The notes below the pieces were generated by a model. The model did not search any database and had not been told where the DNA came from. It saw only the letters and a program-made list of their open reading frames with translations. A program made the position numbers and the translations under genes. A DNA stretch of 64,000 bases from Delftia acidovorans (lineage in GTDB: Bacteria; Pseudomonadota; Gammaproteobacteria; Burkholderiales; Burkholderiaceae_C), in the NCBI GenBank assembly GCA_031286585.1, contig JAITUC010000042.1, forward strand, positions 1 to 64,000. Direction: 5' to 3'. Below are positions 10,279 through 19,287 of the stretch, one piece after another. How positions within the stretch are numbered: the first letter of the stretch is position 1; each line of letters starts with the position of its first letter.

Positions 10279-10659
10279 ATGATCTTCTCGCCTGTTCTCC
10301 GCCGCAACGCCTTCGCCCCCCAAGCCGCCGATCTGGCCCTGCAGCGCTTCCTGCAAGGCACCCTGGGCAACGCAGCCCCTTTGCCCTCGTCGGTGCAGGT
10401 GCAGCGCGATGAAAAGGCCACGACGCTGCAGCTGGATGTGCCCGGCCTGTCCCGTGAGCAACTGCAGCTGAGCATCGAAGGCGCCGTGGTCCGCCTGTCC
10501 AGCGTCGAGGGTGCGCCCCGCCAGGTGCAGCGCGCCTGGGAGCTGGACCATGAGATCGACACGGCCGCCAGCAGCGCAAAGCTGGAAAACGGCGTGCTCA
10601 CGCTGTCCCTGGCCCGCCTGGAGCCGCAGAGCAAGGCCACCACGCTGAGCATCCAGTAA
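10279..10659 (+). CDS. Hsp20/alpha-crystallin-family small heat-shock protein
   Basis: 126 residues. The alpha-crystallin-like beta sandwich is visible: VQVQRDEKATTLQLDVPGLSREQLQLSIEG, then the closing strand ENGVLTLSLAR, which replaces the usual NGVLxLxLPK. These chaperones bind unfolding proteins as oligomers. The N-terminal arm is short and there is no C-terminal I-x-I anchor beyond TLSIQ. A strong intrinsic terminator follows at 10742-10767. No clear heat-shock promoter or ROSE-type element was identified upstream. Confidence 0.85.
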   Translation: MIFSPVLRRNAFAPQAADLALQRFLQGTLGNAAPLPSSVQVQRDEKATTLQLDVPGLSREQLQLSIEGAVVRLSSVEGAPRQVQRAWELDHEIDTAASSAKLENGVLTLSLARLEPQSKATTLSIQ

Positions 10660-10741
10660 ATCCGGTCAGCGAGTTGGTGCACCCCGGGCTGCCAACCACC
10701 CTTTCTTCCATCCTCTTAGCAAGGTGACAGCCCGTTTCCAG

Positions 10742-10768
10742 AGCCCGGCACATGCCGGGCTTTTTTTG
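10742..10768 (+). terminator. Intrinsic terminator after the Hsp20 gene
   Basis: Nine-base perfect inverted repeat AGCCCGGCA / TGCCGGGCT (10742-10750 with 10753-10761) followed by a run of seven T. It ends transcription from the Hsp20 gene before the convergent tsaD gene. Confidence 0.9.
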
Positions 10769-10836
10769 TGCTGCGCAGGCTGCTCATCGAGGTGGCCCGC
10801 CGCACAGCGCGGCGAAGGCAGAGGCGGCCTAAGGAA

Positions 10837-11877
10837 TCAGGCCAGCGAATCGAGCGGCCAGCGCGGCTTGACGTCGAAGGCGTAGTGCCTGTTGGCCACT
10901 TCCCGGCCCGCCTGCAGGCGCATGGCGGCGGCCATGGCGATCATGGCGCCGTTGTCGGTGCACAGGTGCAGTTCGGGATAGTGCACGCGCAGCTTGCGCT
11001 TGGCGCAGGCCGCATCCAGCTGCGAGCGCAGCAGCCGGTTGGCCCCCACGCCGCCGGCCACGACCACGCGCTTCATGCCGGTCTGCTGCAGCGCGGCCAG
11101 GGTCTTCTTGACCAGCACCTCGACGATGGCGGCCTGCGTGCTGGCGGCCAGGTCGGCCTTGCGCGCCTCCAGGTCATCGCCCAGCCTCTTCGCCTGGGTC
11201 AGCACGGCCGTCTTCAGGCCGGCGAAGGAGAAGTCCAGGTCGCCCGAATGCAGCAGCGGCCGGGGCAGCTTGAAGGCCTGGGCGTCTCCGCCCTCGGCCA
11301 GGCGCGAGAGCACGGGGCCGCCCGGATAGGGCAGGCCCATGAGCTTGGCCGATTTGTCGAAGGCCTCGCCCGCCGCGTCATCAATGGTCTCACCCAGGAT
11401 GGCGTAGCTGCCCACGCCGTCCACGCGCATCAGCTGCGTATGGCCGCCAGAGACCAGCAGGGCCACGAAGGGAAATTCGGGGGGATCGGCGCTCAGGAAG
11501 GGCGACAGCAGATGGCCTTCCAGGTGGTGCACGCCCAGCACGGGCTTGTTCAATGCCGCAGCCATGGCGCAGGCCACGCCCGCGCCCACCAGCAGGGCGC
11601 CGGCCAGGCCGGGGCCGCGCGTGAAGGCGATCACATCGACCTGGTCCAGCGAGCGGCCGGACTCGCCCAGCACGTTTTCGGTCAGCGGCAGTACGCGGCG
11701 GATATGGTCGCGGCTGGCCAGCTCGGGCACCACGCCGCCGTAGGCGCGGTGCATATCGATCTGGCTGTGCAGCGCATGGGACAGCAGCGTGGGCACGCCC
11801 GCGCCATCGGGGGCCTCGACCAGGGCCACGCCGGTTTCATCGCAGGAGGATTCGATCCCCAGAATCAGCAAACTCAT
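10837..11877 (-). CDS. tsaD: tRNA N6-adenosine threonylcarbamoyltransferase
   Basis: 346 residues, the full family length. The start MSLLILGIESSCDETGVALVE is diagnostic, as are the metal-binding histidines in GVHHLEGHLLSPFL and the PLVSGGHTQLM-type segment. TsaD works with TsaB and TsaE to transfer threonylcarbamoyl to A37 of ANN-decoding tRNAs. In many betaproteobacteria tsaD sits close to rpsU-yqeY; here rpsU-yqeY is some 22 kb away at 33.6 kb, with the nitrate block in between. Confidence 0.97.
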   Translation of the reverse strand: MSLLILGIESSCDETGVALVEAPDGAGVPTLLSHALHSQIDMHRAYGGVVPELASRDHIRRVLPLTENVLGESGRSLDQVDVIAFTRGPGLAGALLVGAGVACAMAAALNKPVLGVHHLEGHLLSPFLSADPPEFPFVALLVSGGHTQLMRVDGVGSYAILGETIDDAAGEAFDKSAKLMGLPYPGGPVLSRLAEGGDAQAFKLPRPLLHSGDLDFSFAGLKTAVLTQAKRLGDDLEARKADLAASTQAAIVEVLVKKTLAALQQTGMKRVVVAGGVGANRLLRSQLDAACAKRKLRVHYPELHLCTDNGAMIAMAAAMRLQAGREVANRHYAFDVKPRWPLDSLA

Positions 11878-11967
11878 GGGGCTGAAGTGTAGAACCTGCG
11901 GGCGCGGCGCACGGCCGCAGCCATCAATGGCCCCTGGCAGGCGGGCAGTTGCACGGCTGGCGGGCCG

Positions 11968-13665
11968 CTACAGGTTGTCTATGTAGGAAGAGCGCGAGAA
12001 CTGCACGGGCTCGAAGCCGTCGGAGGTCCAGATCTCGCTGGCGATCAGCGCCTGGGCATCCATGGGACGGGCGAAGTAAAAGCCCTGCAGCTCGTCACAG
12101 CCCAGCGCCTGCAGCACTTCGCGCTGCTGCTGGTCGGTCACGCCTTCGGCCACCACGCGCAGCTCCAGCGCATGGGCCAGGCGGACGATGGCATCGACCA
12201 CCGCCCTCGCATCGCTCTTGAGGGCCACGTCGCGCACAAAGCTGCGGTCGATCTTCACCTCGTCGGCGCACAGCTGGCGCAGCAGGGCCAGGCTGGAGTA
12301 GCCGGTGCCGAAGTCGTCGATGGAGATCTGCACGCCCATGCCCGTGAGTTCGGCAATCACGGCCATGGTGGTCTTGTCATCCTCCATGGCCACGGACTCG
12401 GTGATCTCGAAGACCAGTTGCTCGGGCCGGATGCGGTGCCTTGCGATCGCCTCTGCGATGAATTGCGCCAGCCGCGTCTGAAAGAGCTGGTAGCCCGAGA
12501 TATTGATGGACACCCGCATGAAGCGCCGCTCGCGCGCCCACTGCGCGGTCTGGCGGCAGGCCTCGTCGATGACCCAGTCGCCGATCTCGCTGATCAGGCC
12601 GAATCGCTCGGCCAGCGGGATGAACACGCGGGGACTGATCAGGCCGAATTGCGGGTGGTTCCAGCGCGCCAGCGCCTCCACGCTGCGGATGCGGCCCGTG
12701 CGGGTATCGATCTTGGGCTGGTAGAACAGCACCAGCTGCTGGCTGGCCACGGCACGGCGCAGGGCCTGCTGCAGATCGAACTGCGCGGCCACGCCCTGGC
12801 GCATGCTTTCCTTGAAGATAGCGTAGGTGTTCCCGCCGGCGCGCTTGGCCGTGTACATGGCGGCATCGGCCGCCGCCATGAGCTTTTCCTTCTTGCCATG
12901 GTCGGGATAGATGGCCACGCCGATGGAGCTGCTGATGGAGACCGCTTTTCCTGGCAGGTCGAACGGCTGGCTCAAGGCCTTCTGCACCCGGCCCGCCATG
13001 GCCACGGCGTCGTCCACCGAAGCCAGGCAGCCCAGCAGCAGCACGAACTCGTCGCCTCCCACGCGCGCCAGCGTGTCCGATTTGCGTGTCATATGGCCCA
13101 GACGCACGGCCACCTGGCACAGCAGCGCGTCGCCTGCGGCATGGCCTTCCACATCGTTGATGGGCTTGAATCCATCCAGGTCGATGTACAGCAGGCCCAC
13201 GCGCACCGGCCCGCAGGGCCCCGGCTGCTCCACCGAGCTGTCGGCGCGCGCAATCGTGCGGCCCAGCCGGTATTCGAACAGCGCCCGGTTGGCCGTACCG
13301 GTCAACGGGTCCCTGAAGGCAATGCGCTTGAGCTTCACATTGGCGCGCAGCAATTTCTCATTGCTTTGCTTGAGCGACTGCGTCAGGCGCTGCGCCTTGC
13401 AGCGCATGCGGATGTAGAGCACCGAGCACAACAGCAGGAACGCCACGAACGCACCGGCCCCCCACGGGCCGAGGGCGTCCCATCCGGCGAACCAGACGCC
13501 CTCATCGGCGAATTGCGCCGACGCGACGGCAACCTGGGCCGTCGCAAGGACCTGGCCCTGCGTCATGCAAAGCAGCAGCGAGGCCAGCCAGCGCGCAGGT
13601 TTCGGGCTGCACCAGCGCTCGGGTGCCCACCGGGACACCCCCTCGGTCATGAACAGCCAATGCAT
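11968..13665 (-). CDS. Diguanylate cyclase/phosphodiesterase (GGDEF-EAL) membrane protein
   Basis: About 565 residues from MHWLFMTEGV. A hydrophobic N-terminus and a membrane helix (GAGAFVAFLLLCSVLYI) precede a short coiled coil, then a GGDEF domain with intact GGDEF and the inhibitory I-site RKSD five residues before it. An EAL domain follows with intact EALARW and DDFGTGYSS. Both halves keep catalytic motifs, so it could both make and degrade cyclic di-GMP. No periplasmic sensor domain of size is present. The start is uncertain: the frame stays open to a GTG at 13824, but that extension looks non-coding. Confidence 0.9.
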   Translation of the reverse strand: MHWLFMTEGVSRWAPERWCSPKPARWLASLLLCMTQGQVLATAQVAVASAQFADEGVWFAGWDALGPWGAGAFVAFLLLCSVLYIRMRCKAQRLTQSLKQSNEKLLRANVKLKRIAFRDPLTGTANRALFEYRLGRTIARADSSVEQPGPCGPVRVGLLYIDLDGFKPINDVEGHAAGDALLCQVAVRLGHMTRKSDTLARVGGDEFVLLLGCLASVDDAVAMAGRVQKALSQPFDLPGKAVSISSSIGVAIYPDHGKKEKLMAAADAAMYTAKRAGGNTYAIFKESMRQGVAAQFDLQQALRRAVASQQLVLFYQPKIDTRTGRIRSVEALARWNHPQFGLISPRVFIPLAERFGLISEIGDWVIDEACRQTAQWARERRFMRVSINISGYQLFQTRLAQFIAEAIARHRIRPEQLVFEITESVAMEDDKTTMAVIAELTGMGVQISIDDFGTGYSSLALLRQLCADEVKIDRSFVRDVALKSDARAVVDAIVRLAHALELRVVAEGVTDQQQREVLQALGCDELQGFYFARPMDAQALIASEIWTSDGFEPVQFSRSSYIDNL

Positions 13666-13996
13666 GGGGAAAAACCGATCTTCTCGTGATATTTCAAGCT
13701 CATGCCGATTCAGCCTCGCTGGCGCATTGCGCAGCCCGATGCCGTGGTCCGCGTTGCCATGTGCGCCGGATGAACGGGGCTTGTCTTTAAAAGCCGCCCC
13801 ATTCGCCCTGCAAACATTTGACACGCCTACACGTCAATTTGTGTATCGAAAATTTCAAATCATTAAAAAAATTCTATCAAATCATCGATCCCGTGCCCAT
13901 GCAAGCACAGCGCGGCGCCCCGGCATGGGAATTGCATCCAGGCCCCTTGCACCAAGGCAAACTGCATCAAGGCAGGCAGACAGGACCAGGCTCCCC
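13666..13996 (+). promoter_or_regulatory. Intergenic region with putative nasR promoter
   Basis: Divergent spacer between the GGDEF/EAL gene and nasR, markedly AT-rich around 13840-13890. A TTGACA at 13818-13823 is followed 18 bases later by TGTATC (13842-13847), a plausible sigma-70 promoter reading into nasR with a leader of about 140 bases. No RNA gene or coding sequence is recognisable in the spacer. The promoter is inferred from its hexamers only. Confidence 0.4.
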
Positions 13997-15262
13997 ATGA
14001 AAACCGCTCTCAACTTTCTTGTGGCCGCGCGGCAGTGCGAAATCGGCGAGCTGGAGCAACTGCAGCGCACCAGCGCCCTGGTGGATCTGCTCAGCCGCCT
14101 CATCCATGCGCTGCAAAAGGAGCGCGGCCTGTCCAACGTCTTTCTGGCCAGCGCAGGCGCGCGCGGCGGCCCGGCCAGGCTGGCCCAGATGGCCGAGTGC
14201 GACCGCATGGCCGCTGCGGCGCGCGACGGCTTCGAGCTGCTGGACATGCAGCCCCGGGGCGCGGGACTCACCGGCCACCCCGGTCATGGCGCGCGGCTGT
14301 TCAGCCGCATCGCCCATGTGCTGCAGTGCCTGGACGCCTTGCCCGCGCTGCGAGAGCGCGTAGCCAGCCGCACGCTGTCGCCGGAGGCGGCCACGGCCCT
14401 CTATATCGACCTGGTGGCCGGCCTGCTGGCCGTGGTCTTCGAGGCGGCGGACAGCGCGCCCGAGCCCGGCATCTCGCGCCTGCTGGTGGCCTTGTTCAAT
14501 TTCATGCAGGGCAAGGAGTTCGCGGGCCAGGAACGCGCCACGGGCGTGGCTGCGTTCGGTGCGGGCGTGAGCGATGCGCCGCGCCAGCAGCACTGGCTGC
14601 ACCTGATCGCCTCGCAGGAGCGCTGCTTTCAGGTCTTTGCGGAGTTCGCGCCGCCCCATTCCCTGGCCCTGTGGCAAGAAAGCAGCGCGGCCGACGCCAC
14701 GCTGGCCGTGATCGAGCGGCTGCGCCGCGTGGGCTGCACGGCCACGGCGGGCGCGCCCTTGTCCGTGGAGATGGCCGAGCCCTGGTTCGACAGCTGCTCG
14801 CAGCGCATGGACGCGCTGCAGACCGTCGAGGCCCGCCTGACGGCCGAGCTGCAGCAGCAATGCCAGCACCGCATTGCCGATGCCCGCGCCGCCCTGCAGA
14901 CGCTGCTGCAGGCGCCGCAGGCATTGGCGACCGCGCCGGTCTCCGCCCCGCTGGCGCTGGGCGAGCTGCAGCGCCCGGCCGCGCGGCTGGGGCCGCAGCT
15001 GGACCGTTCCGTGATGGACCTGGTGCAGGACCAGTCGCAGCGCCTGCAGGCCATGCAGGCCGAGCTGGAGACCGTGCGGGCCACGCTCACGGAGCGCAAG
15101 CTGCTGGAACGCGCCAAGGGCCTGCTGATGGCGCGGCGCCAGCTCAGCGAAGGCGAGGCCCACAAGCTGCTGCGCCAGACCGCCATGAACCAGAACCGCC
15201 GCCTGGCCGATGTGGCGCAGGCAGTGCTTTCCATGGCCGATCTCCTGCCGCCCGCGCCTTGA
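13997..15262 (+). CDS. nasR: Nitrate/nitrite-responsive transcription antiterminator NasR (NIT-ANTAR)
   Basis: 421 residues. Residues about 30-270 match a NIT nitrate/nitrite-sensing domain, beginning LVDLLSRLIHALQKERGLSNVFLAS. The C-terminal 60 residues are an ANTAR RNA-binding domain: LTERKLLERAKGLLMARRQLSEGEAHKLLRQTAMNQNRRLADVAQAVL. In Klebsiella NasR binds a two-hairpin leader RNA when nitrate is present and prevents termination. Here hexaloop hairpins followed by terminators occur in the leaders at 15.4 kb and 22.15 kb, the obvious targets. The start is the ATG at 13997. The next gene is the nitrate importer's binding protein. Confidence 0.93.
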   Translation: MKTALNFLVAARQCEIGELEQLQRTSALVDLLSRLIHALQKERGLSNVFLASAGARGGPARLAQMAECDRMAAAARDGFELLDMQPRGAGLTGHPGHGARLFSRIAHVLQCLDALPALRERVASRTLSPEAATALYIDLVAGLLAVVFEAADSAPEPGISRLLVALFNFMQGKEFAGQERATGVAAFGAGVSDAPRQQHWLHLIASQERCFQVFAEFAPPHSLALWQESSAADATLAVIERLRRVGCTATAGAPLSVEMAEPWFDSCSQRMDALQTVEARLTAELQQQCQHRIADARAALQTLLQAPQALATAPVSAPLALGELQRPAARLGPQLDRSVMDLVQDQSQRLQAMQAELETVRATLTERKLLERAKGLLMARRQLSEGEAHKLLRQTAMNQNRRLADVAQAVLSMADLLPPAP

Positions 15263-15295
15263 ACGCTAGGCCGGTGCGGGCCATGCTGCAGTGCA

Positions 15296-15310
15296 GCACC
15301 GACTTGGTGC
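15296..15310. promoter_or_regulatory. NtrC-type enhancer site for nrtA promoter
   Basis: GCACCGACTTGGTGC, an inverted repeat of the same length and arms (GCACC...GGTGC) as the NtrC sites at enteric glnA. It lies about 90 bases upstream of the sigma-54 promoter at 15386. A weaker similar sequence follows at 15318-15332 (GCACCAGAAGGTGGC). NtrC as the binder is inference from the motif and the nitrogen context. Confidence 0.7.
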
Positions 15311-15385
15311 CATGGAACGCACCAGAAGGTGGCCCAGCGAGGACTGCAAGGCCGATGGACGGCATGGCCCCCTGTGCACACGGCC

Positions 15386-15401
15386 TGGCACGCTTTCTGC
15401 A
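15386..15401 (+). promoter_or_regulatory. Sigma-54 promoter of the nitrate importer operon
   Basis: TGGCACG-CTTT-CTGCA, matching the sigma-54 consensus TGGCACG-N4-TTGCW with one mismatch and correct GG/GC spacing. It predicts a transcript start near 15412, immediately before the ANTAR-type hairpin. Confidence 0.85.
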
Positions 15402-15415
15402 TTGACTCTGGCAAC

Positions 15416-15437
15416 TCCCGGCCAAAGGCGGCCGGGA
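15416..15437 (+). promoter_or_regulatory. ANTAR-target leader hairpin P1 (hexaloop)
   Basis: Eight-base perfect stem TCCCGGCC / GGCCGGGA closing the six-base loop AAAGGC. A at loop position 1 and G at position 4 are the bases recognised by ANTAR proteins. It lies at the very start of the predicted transcript. A second stem at about 15442-15458 (GGTCTTG with CAAGGCC) has a smaller loop (ATT) without the A1/G4 pattern, so a canonical P2 is not evident here. Confidence 0.8.
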
Positions 15438-15465
15438 CCCCGGTCTTGATTCAAGGCCCCAGGAC

Positions 15466-15514
15466 AACGGCGTCACTCTCCCCGCGCAGCGCGGCTGGAG
15501 AGGACGCCGTTTTG
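15466..15514 (+). terminator. Leader terminator (attenuator) before nrtA
   Basis: Long hairpin: AACGGCGTC pairs with GACGCCGTT, CTCTCC with GGAGAG, and CCGCG with CGCGG around a CAG loop, followed by TTTTGCTT. It sits between the hexaloop hairpin and nrtA, so it would stop transcription unless antiterminated, presumably by NasR. Confidence 0.85.
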
Positions 15515-15570
15515 CTTGGGACAGGCCCGTTTGCAAGTGTTCCATTCCCGACGATCGAAGGAGTTCCGCC

Positions 15571-16851
15571 ATGGCGTCAAGCCCCAAGCCCACCACAGGC
15601 CCTCTCACCGCCGGCCCTGCCCTGCCCCGGCGCGACTTTCTGCGCCAGGCCGGCACGCTGGCAGGCGGTGCGGCGCTCTACACCCAGCTGGGCCACCATG
15701 GCGCCTGGGCGGCCGGCTCGGATGCGCCAGAGAAGAAAGAGGTGCGCATCGGCTTCATCCCTCTGACCGACTGCGCCAGCGTGGTCATGGCCTCGGTGCT
15801 GGGGATCGACCAGAAGTACGGCGTCAAGATCATTCCCTCCAAGGAAGCCAGCTGGGCCAGCGTGCGCGACAAGCTGGTCAACGGCGAGCTGGACTTTGCC
15901 CACGTGCTCTACGGCCTGGTCTACGGCGTGCACCTGGGCGTGGGCGGCGCCAGGAAGGACATGGCCGTGCTGATGACGCTCAACCACAACGGCCAGGCCA
16001 TATCGCTGTCCAGGAAGCTGGCCGACAAGGGGGCCGTCAATGGCGCGGGCCTGGCCAGGCTGATGGCCAGCGAAAAGCGCGAATACACCTTTGCCCAGAC
16101 CTTTCCCACGGGCACGCACGCCATGTGGCTGTACTACTGGCTGGCGGCCAACGGCATCCACCCGCTCAAGGATGCCAAGGTCATCACCGTGCCGCCGCCG
16201 CAGATGGTGGCCAATATGCGCGTGGGCAACATGGACGGCTTTTGCGTGGGCGAGCCCTGGAACCACCGCGCCATCATGGACGGCATCGGCGTCACGGCCG
16301 CCACCACCCAGTCCATCTGGCAGGACCATCCCGAAAAGGTGCTGGGCACCACGGCCGAGTTCGCACGCCAGAACCCCAACACGGCACGTGCCGTGACGGC
16401 GGCCATCATCGAGGCCGGCCGCTGGATCGACGAGAGCCTGGCCAACAAGACCCGCATGGCCGAGACCATCGCCGGCAAGGCCTATGTGAACACGGGCGTG
16501 GACGCCATCAACCAGCGCATCCTGGGCCGCTACCAGGACGGCATGGGCAAGACCTGGGACGACCCCAACCACATGAAGTTCTACGGCGACGGCAGCGTGG
16601 GCTATCCCTACCTGTCCGACGGCATGTGGTTCCTGACCCAGCACAAGCGCTGGGGCCTGCTCAAGGACCACCCCGACTACCTGGGCGTGGCCCGGTCCGT
16701 CAACCGCCTGGACATCTACCAGCAGGCCGCCACCGCCGCCAAGGCCCCGCTGCCCAAGGCGGAGATGCGCAGCAGCAAGCTCATGGACGGCACGGTCTGG
16801 GACGGCAAGGACCCGCGCAAGTACGCGGACAGCTTTGCCATCAAGGCCTGA
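15571..16851 (+). CDS. nrtA: Nitrate ABC transporter substrate-binding protein
   Basis: 426 residues. The N-terminus carries a twin-arginine signal (RRDFLRQAGTLAGGAAL, arginines 20-21) and the mature protein belongs to the NrtA/CmpA/NasF binding family (VRIGFIPLTDCASVVMASVLG and VGEPWNHRAI). It captures nitrate, and possibly nitrite or cyanate, in the periplasm for the permease and ATPase encoded next. The ribosome site is GAAGGAGT upstream of the ATG. It is first in the operon, behind the sigma-54 promoter, ANTAR hairpin and terminator. Confidence 0.93.
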   Translation: MASSPKPTTGPLTAGPALPRRDFLRQAGTLAGGAALYTQLGHHGAWAAGSDAPEKKEVRIGFIPLTDCASVVMASVLGIDQKYGVKIIPSKEASWASVRDKLVNGELDFAHVLYGLVYGVHLGVGGARKDMAVLMTLNHNGQAISLSRKLADKGAVNGAGLARLMASEKREYTFAQTFPTGTHAMWLYYWLAANGIHPLKDAKVITVPPPQMVANMRVGNMDGFCVGEPWNHRAIMDGIGVTAATTQSIWQDHPEKVLGTTAEFARQNPNTARAVTAAIIEAGRWIDESLANKTRMAETIAGKAYVNTGVDAINQRILGRYQDGMGKTWDDPNHMKFYGDGSVGYPYLSDGMWFLTQHKRWGLLKDHPDYLGVARSVNRLDIYQQAATAAKAPLPKAEMRSSKLMDGTVWDGKDPRKYADSFAIKA

Positions 16852-16891
16852 GAGATTCCCTTTGAAGCCCCACACCACAGAGGAACACACC

Positions 16892-17806
16892 ATGGTCAGC
16901 GCCGTCTTCCACTTCCCGGCCGAATCCGCCGCCGCCCCGGCGGCCACGCCTGCACCGGTTTCCACCTCCGCGGCCATCCAGGCCACGCCCAAGGCACCCG
17001 CCGCTGCGCGCGACTGGGCGGCCCTGTCTCGCGCCTTCTGGCTGGCCGTGCTGCCGCCGCTGTGCGGCCTGGGTCTGCTGGTGGGCGTGTGGTCCCTGGT
17101 GGCTGCAGGCTCGGGCCAGAGCATTCCTGGGCCCCTGGCGACCTGGCACCAGGCGGTCGAGATTTTCAGCGACCCGTTCTACCGCAATGGCCCCAATGAC
17201 CAGGGCGTGGGCTGGAATGTGCTGGCCTCGCTGCAGCGCGTGGCCGTGGGCTTCGGCCTGGCGGCGCTGGTCGGCATTCCGGCCGGCTTCGTGATCGGGC
17301 GCTTCAACTTCCTGTCGCGCATGTTCAACCCGCTGATCAGCCTGCTGCGCCCGGTGTCGCCGCTGGCCTGGCTGCCCATCGGCCTGCTGGTCTTCAAGGG
17401 CGCCAACCCGGCGGCCATCTGGACCATCTTCATCTGCTCGATCTGGCCCATGCTCATCAACACCGCCGTGGGCGTGCAGCGCGTGCCCCAGGACTACATG
17501 AACGTGGCGCGCGTGCTCAACCTCAGCGAATGGAAGATCGCCACCACCATCCTGTTCCCGGCCGTGCTGCCCTACATGCTGACCGGCGTGCGCCTGGCCG
17601 TGGGCACGGCCTGGCTGGTCATCGTCGCGGCCGAGATGCTCACCGGCGGCGTGGGCATCGGCTTCTGGGTCTGGGACGAGTGGAACAACCTCAACGTCAA
17701 GAACATCATCATCGCGATCTTCGTGATCGGCATCGTGGGCCTGCTGCTGGAGATGGCCCTGGTCAAGCTGGCAACGGCATTTACTTTCGAAGAGGTGAAG
17801 GCATGA
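16892..17806 (+). CDS. nrtB: Nitrate ABC transporter permease
   Basis: 304 residues. An Ala/Pro-rich N-terminal cytoplasmic stretch of about 45 residues is followed by the BPD_transp_1 fold with about six membrane helices. The EAA loop region reads ARVLNLSEWKIATTILFPAVLPYMLTGVRLAVGTAW, typical of NrtB/SsuC-type permeases. The ATG at 16892 is preceded by AGAGGAA. The stop overlaps the start of the ATPase gene (ATGA), implying coupled translation. Confidence 0.92.
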   Translation: MVSAVFHFPAESAAAPAATPAPVSTSAAIQATPKAPAAARDWAALSRAFWLAVLPPLCGLGLLVGVWSLVAAGSGQSIPGPLATWHQAVEIFSDPFYRNGPNDQGVGWNVLASLQRVAVGFGLAALVGIPAGFVIGRFNFLSRMFNPLISLLRPVSPLAWLPIGLLVFKGANPAAIWTIFICSIWPMLINTAVGVQRVPQDYMNVARVLNLSEWKIATTILFPAVLPYMLTGVRLAVGTAWLVIVAAEMLTGGVGIGFWVWDEWNNLNVKNIIIAIFVIGIVGLLLEMALVKLATAFTFEEVKA

Positions 17807-18609
17807 ATGCATCGTCCAAGTTCATCGAGGTCCAGGGCGTGGCGCAGAGCTTCAAGACCGCCAAGGGTCTGTTTCCGGCGCTGCGCAATATCGACCTGAC
17901 CATTGCGCGGGGGGAATTCGTCTCGCTGATCGGCCACTCGGGCTGCGGCAAGTCCACCCTGCTGAACCTGATCGCGGGCCTGACCACTCCGACCACGGGC
18001 GTGCTGCTGTGCGCCAACAAGGAGATCAAGGGCCCCGGGCCCGAGCGCGCCGTGGTCTTCCAGAACCACTCGCTGCTGCCCTGGCTGACCTGCGAGGGCA
18101 ACATCCACCTGGCCGTGGAGCGCGTCTATGGCCGCACGGAAAGCCGCGCCCAGCTCAAGGCCCGCACCCTGGCCGCGCTGGAGCTGGTGGGCCTGGCCCA
18201 TGCCGCGCACAAGCGGCCCGGTGAAATCTCGGGCGGCATGAAGCAGCGCGTGGGCATTGCGCGCGCGCTGTCGATGGAGCCGCAGGTGCTGCTGATGGAC
18301 GAGCCCTTCGGTGCGCTCGATGCGCTCACGCGCGCCAAGCTGCAGGACGAGCTGCTGGAGATCGTGGCGCGCACGCAGAGCACCGTGGTCATGGTCACCC
18401 ACGATGTGGACGAGGCCGTGCTGCTGTCCGACAAGATCGTGATGATGACCAACGGCCCGGCAGCCACCATCGGCGAGGTGCTGGAAGTCGGCATCGCCCG
18501 GCCGCGCAACCGCGTGGCGCTGGCCGAGGACGACCGCTACCGCGAGTGCCGCAAGGCGGTGATCGACTTCCTCTACACGCGCCAGGGGCATGTGGAAAAG
18601 GCGGCCTGA
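17803..18609 (+). CDS. nrtC: Nitrate ABC transporter ATP-binding protein
   Basis: 268 residues, a single nucleotide-binding domain. Walker A is GHSGCGKST (residues 45-53), the signature is ISGGMKQRVGIARAL, Walker B is LLMDEPFGALD, and the H-loop is MVTHDVDEAV. The sequence is of the NrtC/NrtD/SsuB group. It lacks the C-terminal binding-protein-like domain of cyanobacterial NrtC, so it corresponds more closely to NrtD in architecture. It energises nitrate uptake and is the last gene of the importer operon. Confidence 0.92.
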   Translation: MNASSKFIEVQGVAQSFKTAKGLFPALRNIDLTIARGEFVSLIGHSGCGKSTLLNLIAGLTTPTTGVLLCANKEIKGPGPERAVVFQNHSLLPWLTCEGNIHLAVERVYGRTESRAQLKARTLAALELVGLAHAAHKRPGEISGGMKQRVGIARALSMEPQVLLMDEPFGALDALTRAKLQDELLEIVARTQSTVVMVTHDVDEAVLLSDKIVMMTNGPAATIGEVLEVGIARPRNRVALAEDDRYRECRKAVIDFLYTRQGHVEKAA

Positions 18610-18669
18610 ACCTTCGCCGGTCCTGCCGCCTTCAAGGCCCTGCACATTGCGGGCTGGCCGAGCCCCGGT

Positions 18670-19110
18670 TCAGTGCCGGCCCGAGATGTAGTGCTCCAGC
18701 TGCTCGATGATGAACTTCTGCTCGGAGATGATGTCCTTGACCAGGTCTCCGATGGAGATCAGGCCCAGCAGCTTGCCGCCCTCGTCCACCACGGGAAGGT
18801 GGCGCAGCCGGTTCTCGGTCATCACCGCCATGCATTCCTGCGTGGTCTGGGTGGGGCCGACGAAGAGCACGTCGCGCGTCATCACGTCGCGCACCAGGGT
18901 GGCGCCCGAGGTGCGCCCCAGCAGCGCGATCTTGCGCGCGTAGTCGCGCTCGGTGACGATGCCCGCGATCTCGCTGCCCTCCATCACGAGCAGGGCGCCA
19001 ATGCCCTTGTCGGCCATGAGCCGCAGCGCGTCGAGCACGGAATCGGTAGGCGCGATGCTGTACACCGCGCCGCTGGCCTTGGACTTGAGAATGTCTGCAA
19101 CTGCTGTCAT
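18670..19110 (-). CDS. Tandem CBS-domain protein
   Basis: 146 residues made of two CBS motifs: DILKSKASGAVYSIAPTDSVLDALRLMADKGIGALLV and the second VRDVMTRDVLFVGPTQTTQECMAVMTENRLRHLPVVD...GLISIGDLVK. Stand-alone CBS pairs bind adenine nucleotides such as AMP, ATP or NAD and act as energy-state sensors. It converges on the importer operon and shows no functional link with it. Confidence 0.92.
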   Translation of the reverse strand: MTAVADILKSKASGAVYSIAPTDSVLDALRLMADKGIGALLVMEGSEIAGIVTERDYARKIALLGRTSGATLVRDVMTRDVLFVGPTQTTQECMAVMTENRLRHLPVVDEGGKLLGLISIGDLVKDIISEQKFIIEQLEHYISGRH

Positions 19111-19287
19111 GGGTGCCTTTCAGTCGTTCGCCAATTCGGTTCTAGTGTCATCCGAACTGCGCCCAAAAAGCAACAGGGCCAGCGCGTGTATGCACACGCA
19201 CCGGCCCTGCCCGTTACCCGAGTCAAAACCTAACCGTTAACCCGGCAATCGAGCTGCTCACACCCCAAGGAACTGGCGCGACGCACA

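Noticed and set aside
18610..18669. Intrinsic terminator between nrtC and the CBS gene
   Set aside because: GCCC/GGGC arms around 18640 do not form a continuous stem and there is no T run.
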